Source: Faucicola osloensis_B
Lineage (GTDB): Bacteria; Pseudomonadota; Gammaproteobacteria; Pseudomonadales; Moraxellaceae
NCBI GenBank assembly: GCA_964211495.1
Contig: CAXORL010000002.1
Location: 343,867 to 407,866, forward strand
Direction: 5' to 3'
DNA length: 64,000 bases
Under the pieces are notes generated by a model. The model had not been told where the DNA came from and made no database searches. It saw nothing but the letters and a program-made list of their open reading frames with translations. Positions 27,548 to 36,226 of the stretch are shown one piece after another. Position numbers and translations under genes: made by a program. The first letter of the stretch is position 1, and every line of letters begins with the position of its first letter.

Positions 27548-28945
27548 ATGCCGTTTCGTGAAGTCAAAAAAGGCGAAAAATCAAAGATTGTTGATAAATC
27601 AAAACCCAATACTCACGACCTAGAGCCGCCTACCAAACAGGGACTGCAGTTGTCATCGCCTGCGATTTTGTCCTTGGGATTTTTAGCGTTAATTGTGATA
27701 GGGACGGTTTTGCTGTCATTGCCAATCGCAACGATTCAACCGATTAGTATCCTAGCGGCAGCCTTTACCGCGACATCTGCGGTGACCGTCACGGGGCTAA
27801 ATGTCGTAGATACCGCTAACTATACCACGTTTGGACAACTGGTGATTGCCGCGCTGATTCAATTTGGCGGTCTAGGCTTTATGACCTTTGCAATTTTGGT
27901 ATTGACCAGTCTGCAAGGTAAAATGGGATTATCCGGTTCAATCACGGCGCAAGAAGCATTGGGTACCCATAGCAATCAAATTGGCAGTACCGCCAAAGCG
28001 GTAATCAAAATTGCCTTTATCACCGAGAGCTTGGGTTTTTTAGGGTTAACGCTATTTTTAGCACCGCTAAAAGGGCTAAAAGATGCGATGTATGAAGCGT
28101 TTTTTCTGTGTATCTCAGCGTTTAACAATGCAGGTTTTGCGCTAAATGGCAACAATATGACTGCCTATGTGCACCAGCCGATGATTAGTTTTATCATAAG
28201 CCTGCTTATTATCACGGGCGGTATCGGATTTTTGGTGATTTTAGATATCATCAAACACAAGCGCTGGCAAAAATTTACCCTGCACACCAAAGTCATGGTT
28301 TTGGGCACGTTAGCGCTCAATGTTATCGGTTGTATGCTGTATTGGTTACTTGAACGTCATAATGCCAAAACGATTGGCGGATTGAGCGAAGCTGGGCAGT
28401 GGTTTGCATCTTGGTTTATGGCGGTGACGTCACGTACCGCAGGTTTTAATAATATTGATTATAGCCAAGTGACAGATGCCAGTACGTTATTGACCTTTAT
28501 ATTGATGTTTATTGGCGCAGGCTCAATGTCCACAGGTGGCGGTATCAAAATCGGTACCTTTGTGATTATCCTAGCATCGACTAGGGCGTATTTGCGTCAG
28601 CACCCGCAAGTGACGATTTTTCATCGTGCTATCTCTGATCACTTGGTAAAAAAATCGTTTGCGGTAATGAGCACCTCGATTTTGATGATTGCTTTAGCGG
28701 CGTTTATTTTAACCATATGTGAGCCAGAAGGGCATTTGGTTGATATTTTATTTGAAGTGATATCGGCATCGGCAACAGTCGGGTTATCGCGAAATCTCAC
28801 CCCGACATTGAGTGAGCCTGGGCAATGTGTGATTATGTTTATGATGTATATGGGGCGTCTTGGGCCGTTAACTTTGGCGTATTTTATCGCCACCCCTAAA
28901 CCGACCCGTATTCGTTATCCTGAGACCCATACCCTTGTTGGTTGA
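27548..28945 (+). CDS. ktrB: Potassium uptake membrane subunit KtrB (TrkH family)
   Basis: 465 residues, four M1-P-M2 repeats expected. Selectivity-filter segments are visible: TSAVTVTGLNVVD, FNNAGFALN, SRTAGFNNIDY and SATVGLSRNL. Known Ktr members use Na+-coupled or Na+-stimulated K+ uptake. A charged N-terminal tail of about 40 residues precedes the first span. It forms an operon with ktrA. The nearly 200-base gap after it carries no clear terminator. Confidence 0.92.
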   Translation: MPFREVKKGEKSKIVDKSKPNTHDLEPPTKQGLQLSSPAILSLGFLALIVIGTVLLSLPIATIQPISILAAAFTATSAVTVTGLNVVDTANYTTFGQLVIAALIQFGGLGFMTFAILVLTSLQGKMGLSGSITAQEALGTHSNQIGSTAKAVIKIAFITESLGFLGLTLFLAPLKGLKDAMYEAFFLCISAFNNAGFALNGNNMTAYVHQPMISFIISLLIITGGIGFLVILDIIKHKRWQKFTLHTKVMVLGTLALNVIGCMLYWLLERHNAKTIGGLSEAGQWFASWFMAVTSRTAGFNNIDYSQVTDASTLLTFILMFIGAGSMSTGGGIKIGTFVIILASTRAYLRQHPQVTIFHRAISDHLVKKSFAVMSTSILMIALAAFILTICEPEGHLVDILFEVISASATVGLSRNLTPTLSEPGQCVIMFMMYMGRLGPLTLAYFIATPKPTRIRYPETHTLVG

Positions 28946-29130
28946 GTTGGCGCCCTTATTGGCTAAGCTGGCTAATTTAACAGGGTTAGTAAAGCAAAAA
29001 ATCCTAAGCAAAAATTTTACCCAGCGGTTGGTCCACCCAAGATACTGAAAACCTAAGGAAGCTATTGCCAAATCGTGTATGATGATTGTTTACAACTGGT
29101 GAATTGAGCGATTTAGTAAGTTTTAAGGTT

Positions 29131-29841
29131 ATGAGTAGTTATATTTTAGATACAGAAGCGCATGGATTGGTTGAGCCACATGCGACCGAAATCGCCTACA
29201 TTGGCGTGGTGTTTAGTCCAGCAGGCGAGTTGATACTACATACCCACAACGCCTTTGAGCAGCGCTTTAACCCACATAAAAAAATTACTTTGGGCAGCCA
29301 AGCCATTACAGGGATTTTTGACGACGATGTGGCAGACAAGCCGCCGCATACTGATTTTCAGTTACCAAAAGACTGTGAGTATCTCATTGGGCACAATATC
29401 GACTTTGATGCTGACGTGCTGACCAATGCCAAATGTGATTTATCAAACATCAAGCGTATTTGCACTTTGGCACTGGCGCGGCATTTTTTCCCGCAGTTAG
29501 ATAGCCACAGTTTAGGTGCGCTACTGTGTTTTTTTGAGCCGCAGGTTGCCAAAAAAAATATCAAATTCGCGCATGGTGCCAAATACGATATTTGGTTTAC
29601 CTTTTTGGTCTTAAAAGCTATCTGCTATCAGCATCGCATCACCGATATGGCACAGCTGTATCAAGCCAGTGAACATGCCCGAAAACCCACGGTAATGCGC
29701 TTTGGCAAACATAAAGGGGTTGCTATTAAAGACTTGCCGCCTGATTATGTCGATTGGCTGCTCAAACAAGCTGACCTTGACCCGTATTTACACCTTGCGC
29801 TCACCGAACATAGCGCTGGCAATCATGGCAACCTTCTATGA
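29131..29841 (+). CDS. DEDD-type 3'-5' exonuclease with DUF3820 tail
   Basis: 236 residues from the ATG at 29131; the frame extends 15 codons upstream but the exonuclease motif SSYILDTEAHG fits this start. Exo I (DTE), Exo II (LIGHNIDFDAD) and Exo III (HGAKYD) motifs mark a DnaQ-like exonuclease. The C-terminal 60 residues match DUF3820 (MRFGKHKGVAIKDLPPDYVDWLL), a module often fused to such nucleases. It resembles exonuclease X-like proteins of Moraxellaceae. The biological substrate is not known. Confidence 0.82.
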   Translation: MSSYILDTEAHGLVEPHATEIAYIGVVFSPAGELILHTHNAFEQRFNPHKKITLGSQAITGIFDDDVADKPPHTDFQLPKDCEYLIGHNIDFDADVLTNAKCDLSNIKRICTLALARHFFPQLDSHSLGALLCFFEPQVAKKNIKFAHGAKYDIWFTFLVLKAICYQHRITDMAQLYQASEHARKPTVMRFGKHKGVAIKDLPPDYVDWLLKQADLDPYLHLALTEHSAGNHGNLL

Positions 29842-29868
29842 TTGAGCCCTTGCGCTATGATTGAGCCC
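29836..29868. repeat. 14-bp direct repeat at the 3' end of the exonuclease gene
   Basis: CTATGATTGAGCCC occurs at 29836-29849 and again at 29855-29868. The first copy contains the stop codon of the exonuclease gene. Confidence 0.85.
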
Positions 29869-29885
29869 ATAAAGTGCCAAAATGA

Positions 29886-30329
29886 TTACGCGCCAAACTG
29901 CGGTTTAACAATCACCAAAATCACCACAGCGACTAAAATAAACACAGGCACCTCATTAAACCAGCGCCAAAAAACATGGGTTTTATAGTTAGGGTTATCA
30001 ATCAGTTTTAAGCGAAATCGACCACAAGCTACATGATATACCGTCAACGCAATGACGCAGGCTAGCTTGATATGTAGCCAAACTTGGGTTTTATAACTGT
30101 CCCAATTGGGTAGCAGCATGCACAAGCCAAAAATCCAAGTGGCAATCATCGCAGGTGTCATGATGCCGCGATACAGTTTACGCTCCATCAATGCAAATCG
30201 CTCTTGGCTGATTTTATCGGCACTCATGGCATGATAGACAAACAAGCGTGGTAGATAGAAAATCGCGGCAAACCAACACACCAATGAAATCACATGCCAA
30301 GCTTTAAACCATAAAAAATATTCTGTCAT
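29886..30329 (-). CDS. hemJ: Protoporphyrinogen oxidase HemJ
   Basis: 147 residues with four membrane spans. The N-terminal segment KAWHVISLVCWFAAIFYLPRLFVYH matches HemJ, with the conserved His12. HemJ oxidises protoporphyrinogen IX to protoporphyrin IX in heme synthesis and replaces HemG/HemY in Acinetobacter and relatives. A mid-protein MLLPNWDSYKTQVWLHIKLACV segment is also typical. It is convergent with the exonuclease gene and stands alone. Confidence 0.9.
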   Translation of the reverse strand: MTEYFLWFKAWHVISLVCWFAAIFYLPRLFVYHAMSADKISQERFALMERKLYRGIMTPAMIATWIFGLCMLLPNWDSYKTQVWLHIKLACVIALTVYHVACGRFRLKLIDNPNYKTHVFWRWFNEVPVFILVAVVILVIVKPQFGA

Positions 30330-30360
30330 TGCTTACCCCGATGATGATGCAACTAAATAA

Positions 30361-30420
30361 GCTTGCCCAAAATAAGCTTATTCTAAATCAGCTTACTCTA
30401 AATAGACTTGCCCTAAAAAA
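30361..30420. repeat. 15-bp tandem repeat, four units
   Basis: Four 15-bp units of the type GCTTACTCTAAATAA start at 30361, 30376, 30391 and 30406. They lie between the bioF stop and the hemJ start (both minus strand), so they would be in the hemJ leader. Confidence 0.85.
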
Positions 30421-30435
30421 GTCTGCAAATAGCCG

Positions 30436-31587
30436 TTATTTTAAAGTCTGCATAACAGCAAGTAAATCCGAGATTTGTTGTTCGCTATGACGAGCGCTCA
30501 CACAAAAGCGTAGCCGCGCTGTGCCTACAGGCACCGTAGGTGGCCGGATTGCCGAGACCCAAAAACCGCGAGATTTTAACGCGTTGGCAAGCTGCAGGGT
30601 TCTATCATTATTGCCAATGACCACAGGAATAATGGCTGTGGTCGGTATTTGATTATCAATACCTACTTGCCAACTTTGCTGCAATAGCCCTTGACTCAGC
30701 TGTTTGATGTTGGCAAGTAATTGGTCACTGCGCAAAGTATCGGTGTGCGACATGGCGACGCTGGTTTTAGTCACGCTGGCAAGCACAGGGGGCATCGCCG
30801 TGGTATAAATAAATGAACGGGAAAAATTGGTCACATAGTCAATCAACTGACTCGAACCTGCAACAAATGCGCCACTGGCACCTATCGCTTTACCAAAGGT
30901 GCCGATATAGATATCCGCTTGCGGTTGGGATTTTTTGTAAGCCTGATAGGGCAAACCAAAACCGTGGGCATCATCTACCATCAAGGCGCATTCATAACGA
31001 GTAGCTAACGTATGCAGCGCATCCAAATCGGCAATGGTACCATCCATACTAAAAATATGATCGGTGACAATCAGTTTTTGCTTAGCGCTACTTTGCGAAA
31101 GTAGCTGTTCTAATTGGCTATAATTGCGATGCCCAAAACGCATGACTTTGGCACGGCTAAGGATTGCCCCATCGACAATGGAGGCATGATTGAGCTTATC
31201 GCTAAAAATCACGCTGTCTTTACCACACAACGCTTGAATCACACCGACATTTGCCATATACCCTGTGCTAAAAGTTAATGCCCGTTCATAGCCTGTCACT
31301 TGGGCAAGGGTGGTATCCAACTGTTCATGCCAAAGCGTATGCCCCGTAATCAGGTGCGACGCGCCACTACCCACTTGCTGGATAGTTTTTGCAGCTTGGC
31401 TAAACGCTTGTATGAGTTGCGGGTCGGTGGCAAGTCCCAAATAATCGTTGCTGGCAAAGTTGACGTAGGTTTTGCCATCTATGTCAATGGTGGGCGTGAC
31501 GCCATGACTAATGGGTGTCAGTTGACGATACAGGTCTTTTTGGCGCTGTTCATCGAGGGCTGATTGAAGGGCAAAATTGGCTAACAT
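30436..31587 (-). CDS. bioF: 8-amino-7-oxononanoate synthase
   Basis: 383 residues (E. coli 384). A PLP enzyme that condenses pimeloyl-ACP/CoA with alanine in biotin synthesis. The N-terminal FASNDYLGLA, the glycine-rich GSGASHLITGHT and the PLP lysine in GTFGKAIGASGAF are present. It is transcribed from right to left after bioB, with a hairpin terminator-like structure and an 11-bp duplication in the gap. So the two bio genes may be only partly co-transcribed. Confidence 0.95.
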   Translation of the reverse strand: MLANFALQSALDEQRQKDLYRQLTPISHGVTPTIDIDGKTYVNFASNDYLGLATDPQLIQAFSQAAKTIQQVGSGASHLITGHTLWHEQLDTTLAQVTGYERALTFSTGYMANVGVIQALCGKDSVIFSDKLNHASIVDGAILSRAKVMRFGHRNYSQLEQLLSQSSAKQKLIVTDHIFSMDGTIADLDALHTLATRYECALMVDDAHGFGLPYQAYKKSQPQADIYIGTFGKAIGASGAFVAGSSQLIDYVTNFSRSFIYTTAMPPVLASVTKTSVAMSHTDTLRSDQLLANIKQLSQGLLQQSWQVGIDNQIPTTAIIPVVIGNNDRTLQLANALKSRGFWVSAIRPPTVPVGTARLRFCVSARHSEQQISDLLAVMQTLK

Positions 31588-31600
31588 ACTTTTGAACTCT

Positions 31601-31622
31601 GTTAAAGCATCGTTAAAGCATC
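31601..31622. repeat. 11-bp tandem duplication upstream of bioF
   Basis: GTTAAAGCATC is repeated directly at 31601-31611 and 31612-31622, just upstream of the bioF start on the minus strand. Confidence 0.85.
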
Positions 31623-31627
31623 TAAGG

Positions 31628-31652
31628 AAAAACCGCCACTTCGGCGGTTTCT
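31628..31652 (-). terminator. Hairpin after bioB
   Basis: AAACCGCC (31630-31637) and GGCGGTTT (31643-31650) form a perfect 8-bp stem with a 5-base loop. On the minus strand it is followed by a short T-run. It lies between bioB and bioF. Confidence 0.75.
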
Positions 31653-31659
31653 TGGGCTA

Positions 31660-32730
31660 TTAAACGACAGCCAAACTTACGATGCGACCATTCATCGCAT
31701 TGGTCACCGGGATTTGTCTAGGCTCGGCTTTTTCAACCGTCAACCCTAAATCGGCAATCAACTGATCATCATGATTGGTAGTAGCATTATCGGTGGTCAA
31801 TAAACGATTCCCATAAAAGAAAGAATTGGCACCTGCCATAAACAACATGGCTTGCTCGGCATCGGTTAAGCCTTCACGACCTGCGGCAATACGCACATAG
31901 CTAGTTGGGCAAGCAAGGCGCGTGACAGCAATGGTGCGAATCCACTCAAGCACAGGCAAGCGCGTGCCTTGCAGCTGATCTGCAATCGGCGTGCCTTCAA
32001 TGGGTACCAGCATATTGATTGGGACTGATTCAGGGGGTTTTGGCAGATTAGCCAGTTCTGTGAGTAGATTGATGCGGTCATCACGACTTTCACCCATACC
32101 GATGATACCGCCTGAGCAAATATTAATGCCTGCTTGACGCACATGGTCAAGGGTAGTTAGACGGTCATCATAACTACGGGTAGAGACGATATGGTTGTAG
32201 TACTCGCGTGAGGTATCAATGTTATGGTTGTAGTAATCTAATCCCGCTTCAGCAAGTACTTGCGCTTGGTTACCCGATAACATCCCAAGCGTCATACAAG
32301 TTTCTAACCCTAATGCTTTAACTTCTTTAATCAGCTCAACCACATAGGGCATATCTCTATCGTTTGGGTGCTTCCATGCCGCACCCATACAAAAACGGCT
32401 GGAGCCAGCGGCTTTGGCTTTTTTGGCCTCGATAATCGCTTTTTGTACTTCGATTTTCTTTTCAGGTTGTAAGTCGGTGCTATGGTGTCCTGACTGTGAG
32501 CAATAGCCACAATCTTCAGGACAATTGCCTGTTTTTATTGATAGCAGGGTACTGACTTGTACCGCATTGGGTGGAAAGTGTTCGCGAAGTTTGTTTTGCG
32601 CGAGCAACAGTAAATCCATCAAAGGTAATTCAAACCAAGCTTGGATTTGCTCGCGAGTTGGGCGGCTTTGGGGGGTCAATGTGGTGCCAATCGGTTGCTC
32701 TGATTGTTGAATTGCTAATAAGTCTGCCAT
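31660..32730 (-). CDS. bioB: Biotin synthase
   Basis: 356 residues from the ATG at 32730 (E. coli 346). The frame is open 25 codons further upstream, but those codons run into the attachment site and promoter region and do not resemble BioB. It is a radical SAM enzyme that inserts sulfur into dethiobiotin. The 4Fe-4S cluster motif is Cys70-x3-Cys74-x2-Cys77. Conserved YNHNIDTSREYY and CSGGIIGMGE segments follow. A TATGAT -10-like hexamer lies at 32782-32787 (minus strand); the expected -35 area overlaps the island's left attachment repeat. Confidence 0.96.
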   Translation of the reverse strand: MADLLAIQQSEQPIGTTLTPQSRPTREQIQAWFELPLMDLLLLAQNKLREHFPPNAVQVSTLLSIKTGNCPEDCGYCSQSGHHSTDLQPEKKIEVQKAIIEAKKAKAAGSSRFCMGAAWKHPNDRDMPYVVELIKEVKALGLETCMTLGMLSGNQAQVLAEAGLDYYNHNIDTSREYYNHIVSTRSYDDRLTTLDHVRQAGINICSGGIIGMGESRDDRINLLTELANLPKPPESVPINMLVPIEGTPIADQLQGTRLPVLEWIRTIAVTRLACPTSYVRIAAGREGLTDAEQAMLFMAGANSFFYGNRLLTTDNATTNHDDQLIADLGLTVEKAEPRQIPVTNAMNGRIVSLAVV

Positions 32731-32790
32731 GACAGCTATAATCCTAATTAAAACAAAGCTAAAAATGATAAAAGGTGTCTCATCATACCA

Positions 32791-32811
32791 AAAAAAAACA
32801 ATCACCTAAAG
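32791..32811. repeat. Left attachment repeat (attL core)
   Basis: A run of As followed by CAATCACCTAAAG. The matching copy at 48371-48391 has C in place of T in CAATCAC. It lies 60 bases upstream of the bioB start codon. Confidence 0.85.
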
Positions 32812-32940
32812 CGGAATTAACACGAAAACAAACAAAAACATTCCCCAACAAACGATAACACCAAGCCTTGATAATACAGGACTTCAAAGCTATTATGGAA
32901 ACAATAGATATATAATTGACAACATACCTATACAGGGAAA

Positions 32941-32963
32941 ATGGCTACCAAAATGGCTACCAA
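32941..32963. repeat. Left pair of 12-bp repeats, possible integrase arm sites
   Basis: ATGGCTACCAAA is present twice in tandem (32941-32952 and 32953-32963). The same tandem pair, same orientation, occurs near the right end at 48300-48323. Their place just inside both ends suits arm-type integrase or excisionase binding sites. Confidence 0.65.
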
Positions 32964-32981
32964 CTTTTAGCGGGTTTTTTA

Positions 32982-34328
32982 ATGGCTAATCCATCAATCA
33001 GTAATGTAACCCAAATTGATAAATTCATTAAAGCGGGCGTATCTAAAGATACCAGTTACCCTATTGCAGGCTTTAAGGGGTTAGAGTTACGCATACGCCC
33101 AAATGGTAAAGCCGAATTTAGACACCGTTACACCCACCCATACACAGGTAAACGCCCTTACATGACATTGGGCAGTTACCCAGCCTTTAGCCTAGCCCAA
33201 GCAAAACAGGCTTACAATGATAACATGGCATTACTTGCCCAAAGTATCGACCCATTAACTCATCAAGAGCAGGAAACCGCAAAACAAGCCTATGCCCTAG
33301 ATAATACGTTTGAAGCCGTAACAAAGGATTGGTTAAACGAGCAGACCAACAATCCCGAACACGTTTTATCATCTAGCACTATCAAGAATTGGGAATATCA
33401 AATAGAGCCACTGTTAAAAGAGTTTGGCAAACAGCCGATTGATACCATTACCACGCCCCAAGTGTTAAGGCTATTTAGAGAAGTACAAAAAAAGCATATT
33501 CAAAAGGGCAATAGAGTAAAGAGCATTGCCAGCCGTATATTTGCCCATGCGGTGATTAATGGCTTGATTGAGCATAACCCAGTATTGCAGCTAACAGGGG
33601 CGAGGGCATTAAAACCAACCCGCAACAAACACCACCCAGCAATCACCACGCCCAAAGAATTTGCAATCTTACTTAATGAGATAGACAGCCTACCCAGTGG
33701 CAAGAAATTTCAAAAAGAGATTTTGCAATTATTGGCTTTAACGTTCGCCCGCATTGGTGATGTTTGTGCTATGAAGTGGGCAGACATTGACTTACAAGCC
33801 AAAACATGGATTTTTGAACCGCAAAAAGGTAAAAATCGTAGTGATATGGTAGATAGCCTAATCGTACCCCTAGCACCCCAAACCATAGCTATTTTAGAGC
33901 AAATAAACGATATCACAGGCGGTATGGAATACGTTTTTTACACAGGCAAACGCAAAAACGCCCCCTATGCAGATAGGCAACAAATTAACAGGACTTTAAA
34001 CGACCCAAGCATGAATAAAGCGGGCGTAGGTAAGAATTATTGTAGTAATGGTTACTTGCACGTTCACAGCCCGCATGGATTTCGAGCCAGTGCGAAAACT
34101 ATGCTTATGGAAAGGCTAGGCTATAGCCACCTAATAACCGAAATCCAAAGCGGTAGAAGTATGCCAGACGCATACGGCAATACTTATAACCGAATGGAGG
34201 CTATCAAAGAACGGATTAAGATGATGAATGATTGGGCGAACTACTTAGACCAGCTTAAGGCGGGCAAGGTGGATAATATTCTATTTGTGGACTTCAACAA
34301 CGCCAAGCAACAGGCGGTTAATGAGTAG
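32982..34328 (+). CDS. int: Tyrosine integrase with N-terminal arm-binding domain
   Basis: 448 residues from the ATG at 32982. A TTG at 32916 would extend the frame, but the added codons merely translate the TGGCTACC repeats. N-terminal DUF4102-type arm-binding domain (IAGFKGLELRIRPNGKAEFRHRY-like beta sheet and GSYPAFSLAQAK), SAM-like core-binding middle, C-terminal catalytic domain. Catalytic residues: Arg257 in FARIGDVCAMKW, His365 and Arg368 in HGFRAS, and a nucleophile Tyr, most likely Tyr402 in NTYNRMEA. This is the P4/CP4 integrase class. It sits immediately inside the left attachment repeat and reads into the island. Confidence 0.95.
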   Translation: MANPSISNVTQIDKFIKAGVSKDTSYPIAGFKGLELRIRPNGKAEFRHRYTHPYTGKRPYMTLGSYPAFSLAQAKQAYNDNMALLAQSIDPLTHQEQETAKQAYALDNTFEAVTKDWLNEQTNNPEHVLSSSTIKNWEYQIEPLLKEFGKQPIDTITTPQVLRLFREVQKKHIQKGNRVKSIASRIFAHAVINGLIEHNPVLQLTGARALKPTRNKHHPAITTPKEFAILLNEIDSLPSGKKFQKEILQLLALTFARIGDVCAMKWADIDLQAKTWIFEPQKGKNRSDMVDSLIVPLAPQTIAILEQINDITGGMEYVFYTGKRKNAPYADRQQINRTLNDPSMNKAGVGKNYCSNGYLHVHSPHGFRASAKTMLMERLGYSHLITEIQSGRSMPDAYGNTYNRMEAIKERIKMMNDWANYLDQLKAGKVDNILFVDFNNAKQQAVNE

Positions 34329-34335
34329 GTGAACC

Positions 34336-34527
34336 ATGAACACTACCCCAGCCAATAAAAACACCTTGCTAGCATTGGAAACCAAACCCACCCCAAGCGG
34401 GCATATTTTGGTGATGACCCATGAGCAGATAGACCAGCTAGGCGATATTTTGGACAATCCTTTTTTACCACTGAATGACCTACAAAAGGCGTTATTTATG
34501 CGGGGTTATCGCTTGATTAGAGTTTAA
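34336..34527 (+). CDS. Small hypothetical protein
   Basis: 63 residues, unrecognised. It follows the integrase by 7 bases with TAGGTGAACC before the ATG, so it is likely co-transcribed. The C-terminal half (EQIDQLGDILDNPFLPLNDLQKALFMRGYRLI) is predicted helical, and no membrane span or cysteine is present. Its place next to int would suit an accessory or excision factor, but nothing in the sequence proves that. Confidence 0.6.
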   Translation: MNTTPANKNTLLALETKPTPSGHILVMTHEQIDQLGDILDNPFLPLNDLQKALFMRGYRLIRV

Positions 34528-34536
34528 GACCAGTTT

Positions 34537-34602
34537 TGCAAGGCTAGGAGTAATTACCCGAAAGGCGGGACATTCGCATCAAGCCCGCCACCGCCTTGCA
34601 CC
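34537..34602 (+). ncRNA. C4-type antisense RNA candidate
   Basis: TGCAAGGC (34537-34544) pairs with GCCTTGCA (34593-34600), enclosing an inner stem GGCGGG (34564-34569) / CCCGCC (34584-34589) and the unpaired stretch GGAGTAATTACCCGAAA. A further GCACC (34598-34602) / GGTGC (34614-34618) pairing competes with the outer stem. This two-stem layout recalls the C4 antisense RNA of phages P1 and P7, which silences icd and ant. Bases 34578-34592 are complementary, 14 of 15, to 36901-36915 near the start of the Icd-like frame. Family assignment is from memory of the motif and needs a covariance-model search. Confidence 0.6.
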
Positions 34603-34620
34603 TTTCTTTGTTCGGTGCGT

Positions 34621-35331
34621 ATGGTGCGAGTGATGTTTAATGATGAAGATAAGACGTTAGAGTATATTTTAGGTAATCCAACCAACGAAGCAATATTTAA
34701 AAATTGTTTTAAGCCTATTTTTAGCGATGAAATTGAGTTTGAGAATATTGCAGTTGTTTATGATTTAGACACCTTTATATATCGAAAAATCAGAGAGCTA
34801 TTAGAGAGCAAGGAGGCTATTTCATCTGATGATGTCATAAGTCTATATAAAAAATTTAAAATACCTAAACGTGTTTTAAATAACTTACTTAGTCAATTTG
34901 ATATTGAAGATGATAGAGACTTAAAAGTAGCAATGGACATTGTTGAAGAATTGAAAAACATTATTTTTTTAAGAGAAATGGCACTGTTAGTTTATTTTCG
35001 CTGGAAACGAGCCTCTACATCAATTTTTTGTACTCAACTCGCTAATATCAAATACGCTAGATGGTCAGCTAGAGTTGATTATGAAAATCAATATAATGCT
35101 AATGAATCTAGTATGAAAACTAAAATTGCGCAGCAACGTTGGGGAAACAGAGTAGAAGAACAAAAAGCTTTTTACCTAAGTTTATATGAAAAAAGGTGTC
35201 TAGAGTTAAATAAGAAACTTGCTGCGACTTCTGTAGCGGAATGGATAGCTAGTCATCATAATAATTATAAAATTACTTATGAAAGAATTCTTGAACTTCT
35301 AAGAGAGGCGGTTAGAGAGAATAAAAAGTAG
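34621..35331 (+). CDS. Hypothetical island protein
   Basis: 236 residues from ATG 34621; GTG 34615 and ATG 34633 are alternatives and there is no clear ribosome-binding site. Not recognised. Strongly helical and charged, soluble, with few cysteines and no membrane span. The C-terminal 90 residues (from about YARWSARVDYENQY) are lysine and glutamate rich, ending in LREAVRENKK. A+T content is well above the neighbouring integrase gene, suggesting a different origin. The C4-like RNA lies directly upstream, so its expression may be tied to that leader. Confidence 0.6.
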   Translation: MVRVMFNDEDKTLEYILGNPTNEAIFKNCFKPIFSDEIEFENIAVVYDLDTFIYRKIRELLESKEAISSDDVISLYKKFKIPKRVLNNLLSQFDIEDDRDLKVAMDIVEELKNIIFLREMALLVYFRWKRASTSIFCTQLANIKYARWSARVDYENQYNANESSMKTKIAQQRWGNRVEEQKAFYLSLYEKRCLELNKKLAATSVAEWIASHHNNYKITYERILELLREAVRENKK

Positions 35332-35455
35332 GTATTACGCCGTAAACCCTAGTATTTAAAAAGCAGTTATATCCCAATAAAAATTCCTAAACATTACACT
35401 TCCTTTAGCAACATTCGATATCAAACCCCGAATAAACACTAAAGGAGTTAATGCA

Positions 35456-35725
35456 ATGCCAGTAAAAACCAAAACCCCGCAACAAGTGGAAAACACGCCA
35501 GCCGAAAAGGTGACAGGCGAACCACTACCCACCTTTACCGACCTTGCCAACAACCCTAAAGGCATAACCAGCCGTAGCACCGTAGCCAAGCTACTGGAAA
35601 TCCACGTTTTGACGCTCACACGTTGGATTAAGGCAGGCAAGTTTGTAAAACCTATCACCATTGGTAATGCCCATTATTTTAGAAATAGCGAGTTAATCGA
35701 CTATTTAGACAATAAGACAGCATAA
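35456..35725 (+). CDS. AlpA/excisionase-like DNA-binding protein
   Basis: 89 residues. After a Pro/Thr-rich tail of about 30 residues comes a winged helix-turn-helix of the MerR/excisionase class. Key parts are ITSRSTVAKLLEIHVLTLTRWIKAGKF (about 37-63), then IGNAHYFRNSELIDYL. In P4 and Gram-negative PICIs an AlpA-type protein activates the satellite's own genes or excision; that role is inferred from position. AAAGGAG lies upstream of the ATG. It begins a run of closely spaced genes up to 36729. Confidence 0.8.
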   Translation: MPVKTKTPQQVENTPAEKVTGEPLPTFTDLANNPKGITSRSTVAKLLEIHVLTLTRWIKAGKFVKPITIGNAHYFRNSELIDYLDNKTA

Positions 35726-35735
35726 GGGGCGAACC

Positions 35736-36002
35736 ATGACAAACAACACCCCAAGCCCAAACGATACTAAAACGCACAAACGCTTATTACTTGCTGATTT
35801 AATGGCGGGCAACCGTAGGACACCTTTAGAAGTATTAGACTTATTCGGTTGCATGAGTACCTCACAACGCTATGGCGATTTAAGGCGAGATGAAGGCATA
35901 CCCATTCAAAGCCGATTTATCACCACGCCAACAGGCAAAAAGGTAAAAGAGTATTGGTTAGAGCCTAGCTATATTCAATCAGCCAAGGGGGTAACCGCAT
36001 GA
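35736..36002 (+). CDS. Small helix-turn-helix-like protein
   Basis: 88 residues, starting 10 bases after the AlpA-like gene. The core HKRLLLADLMAGNRRTPLEVLDLFGCMSTSQRYGDLRRDEGIPI looks like a helix-turn-helix followed by a short wing. This pattern is common in small prophage and satellite proteins of Moraxellaceae. The end overlaps the next gene by 4 bases (ATGA), implying translational coupling. No specific function can be given. Confidence 0.7.
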   Translation: MTNNTPSPNDTKTHKRLLLADLMAGNRRTPLEVLDLFGCMSTSQRYGDLRRDEGIPIQSRFITTPTGKKVKEYWLEPSYIQSAKGVTA

Positions 36003-36226
36003 GCGTATATCCCGACATCGAGCGCATAAGCCCGAATGACGATTATTTTGTAGTAATGAATGATGAGCCGATACAACCAGCGAATACCGATATATTCATG
36101 GATTACTGGACAGCCGAAACCGTTGTAGAGTTTTTACAAGCCGTGAACCCTAATCAAGTATTCAGTATTAAAAGGGCAGTATTTATAGAGCCACCACAAC
36201 AGTCAATTTTAAGGGTTTCAACGTGA
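35999..36226 (+). CDS. Small hypothetical protein
   Basis: 75 residues, acidic, unrecognised. It is coupled by 4-base overlaps both to the gene before it (ATGA) and to the next frame (GTGA). Such chains are typical of phage and satellite operons. No membrane span or cysteine is present. Confidence 0.6.
   Translation: MSVYPDIERISPNDDYFVVMNDEPIQPANTDIFMDYWTAETVVEFLQAVNPNQVFSIKRAVFIEPPQQSILRVST

Noticed and set aside
32731..32805. N-terminal extension of bioB
   Set aside because: The 25 extra codons cross the promoter region and attachment repeat and give a hydrophobic stretch not seen in BioB; ATG 32730 fits the family.
32791..32811. tRNA gene as the island's attachment site
   Set aside because: No tRNA-like fold is present on either flank; the repeat is part of a terminator hairpin.
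32916..32981. TTG start of the integrase
   Set aside because: The added residues merely translate the TGGCTACC repeats; ATG 32982 gives the normal arm-binding N-terminus.
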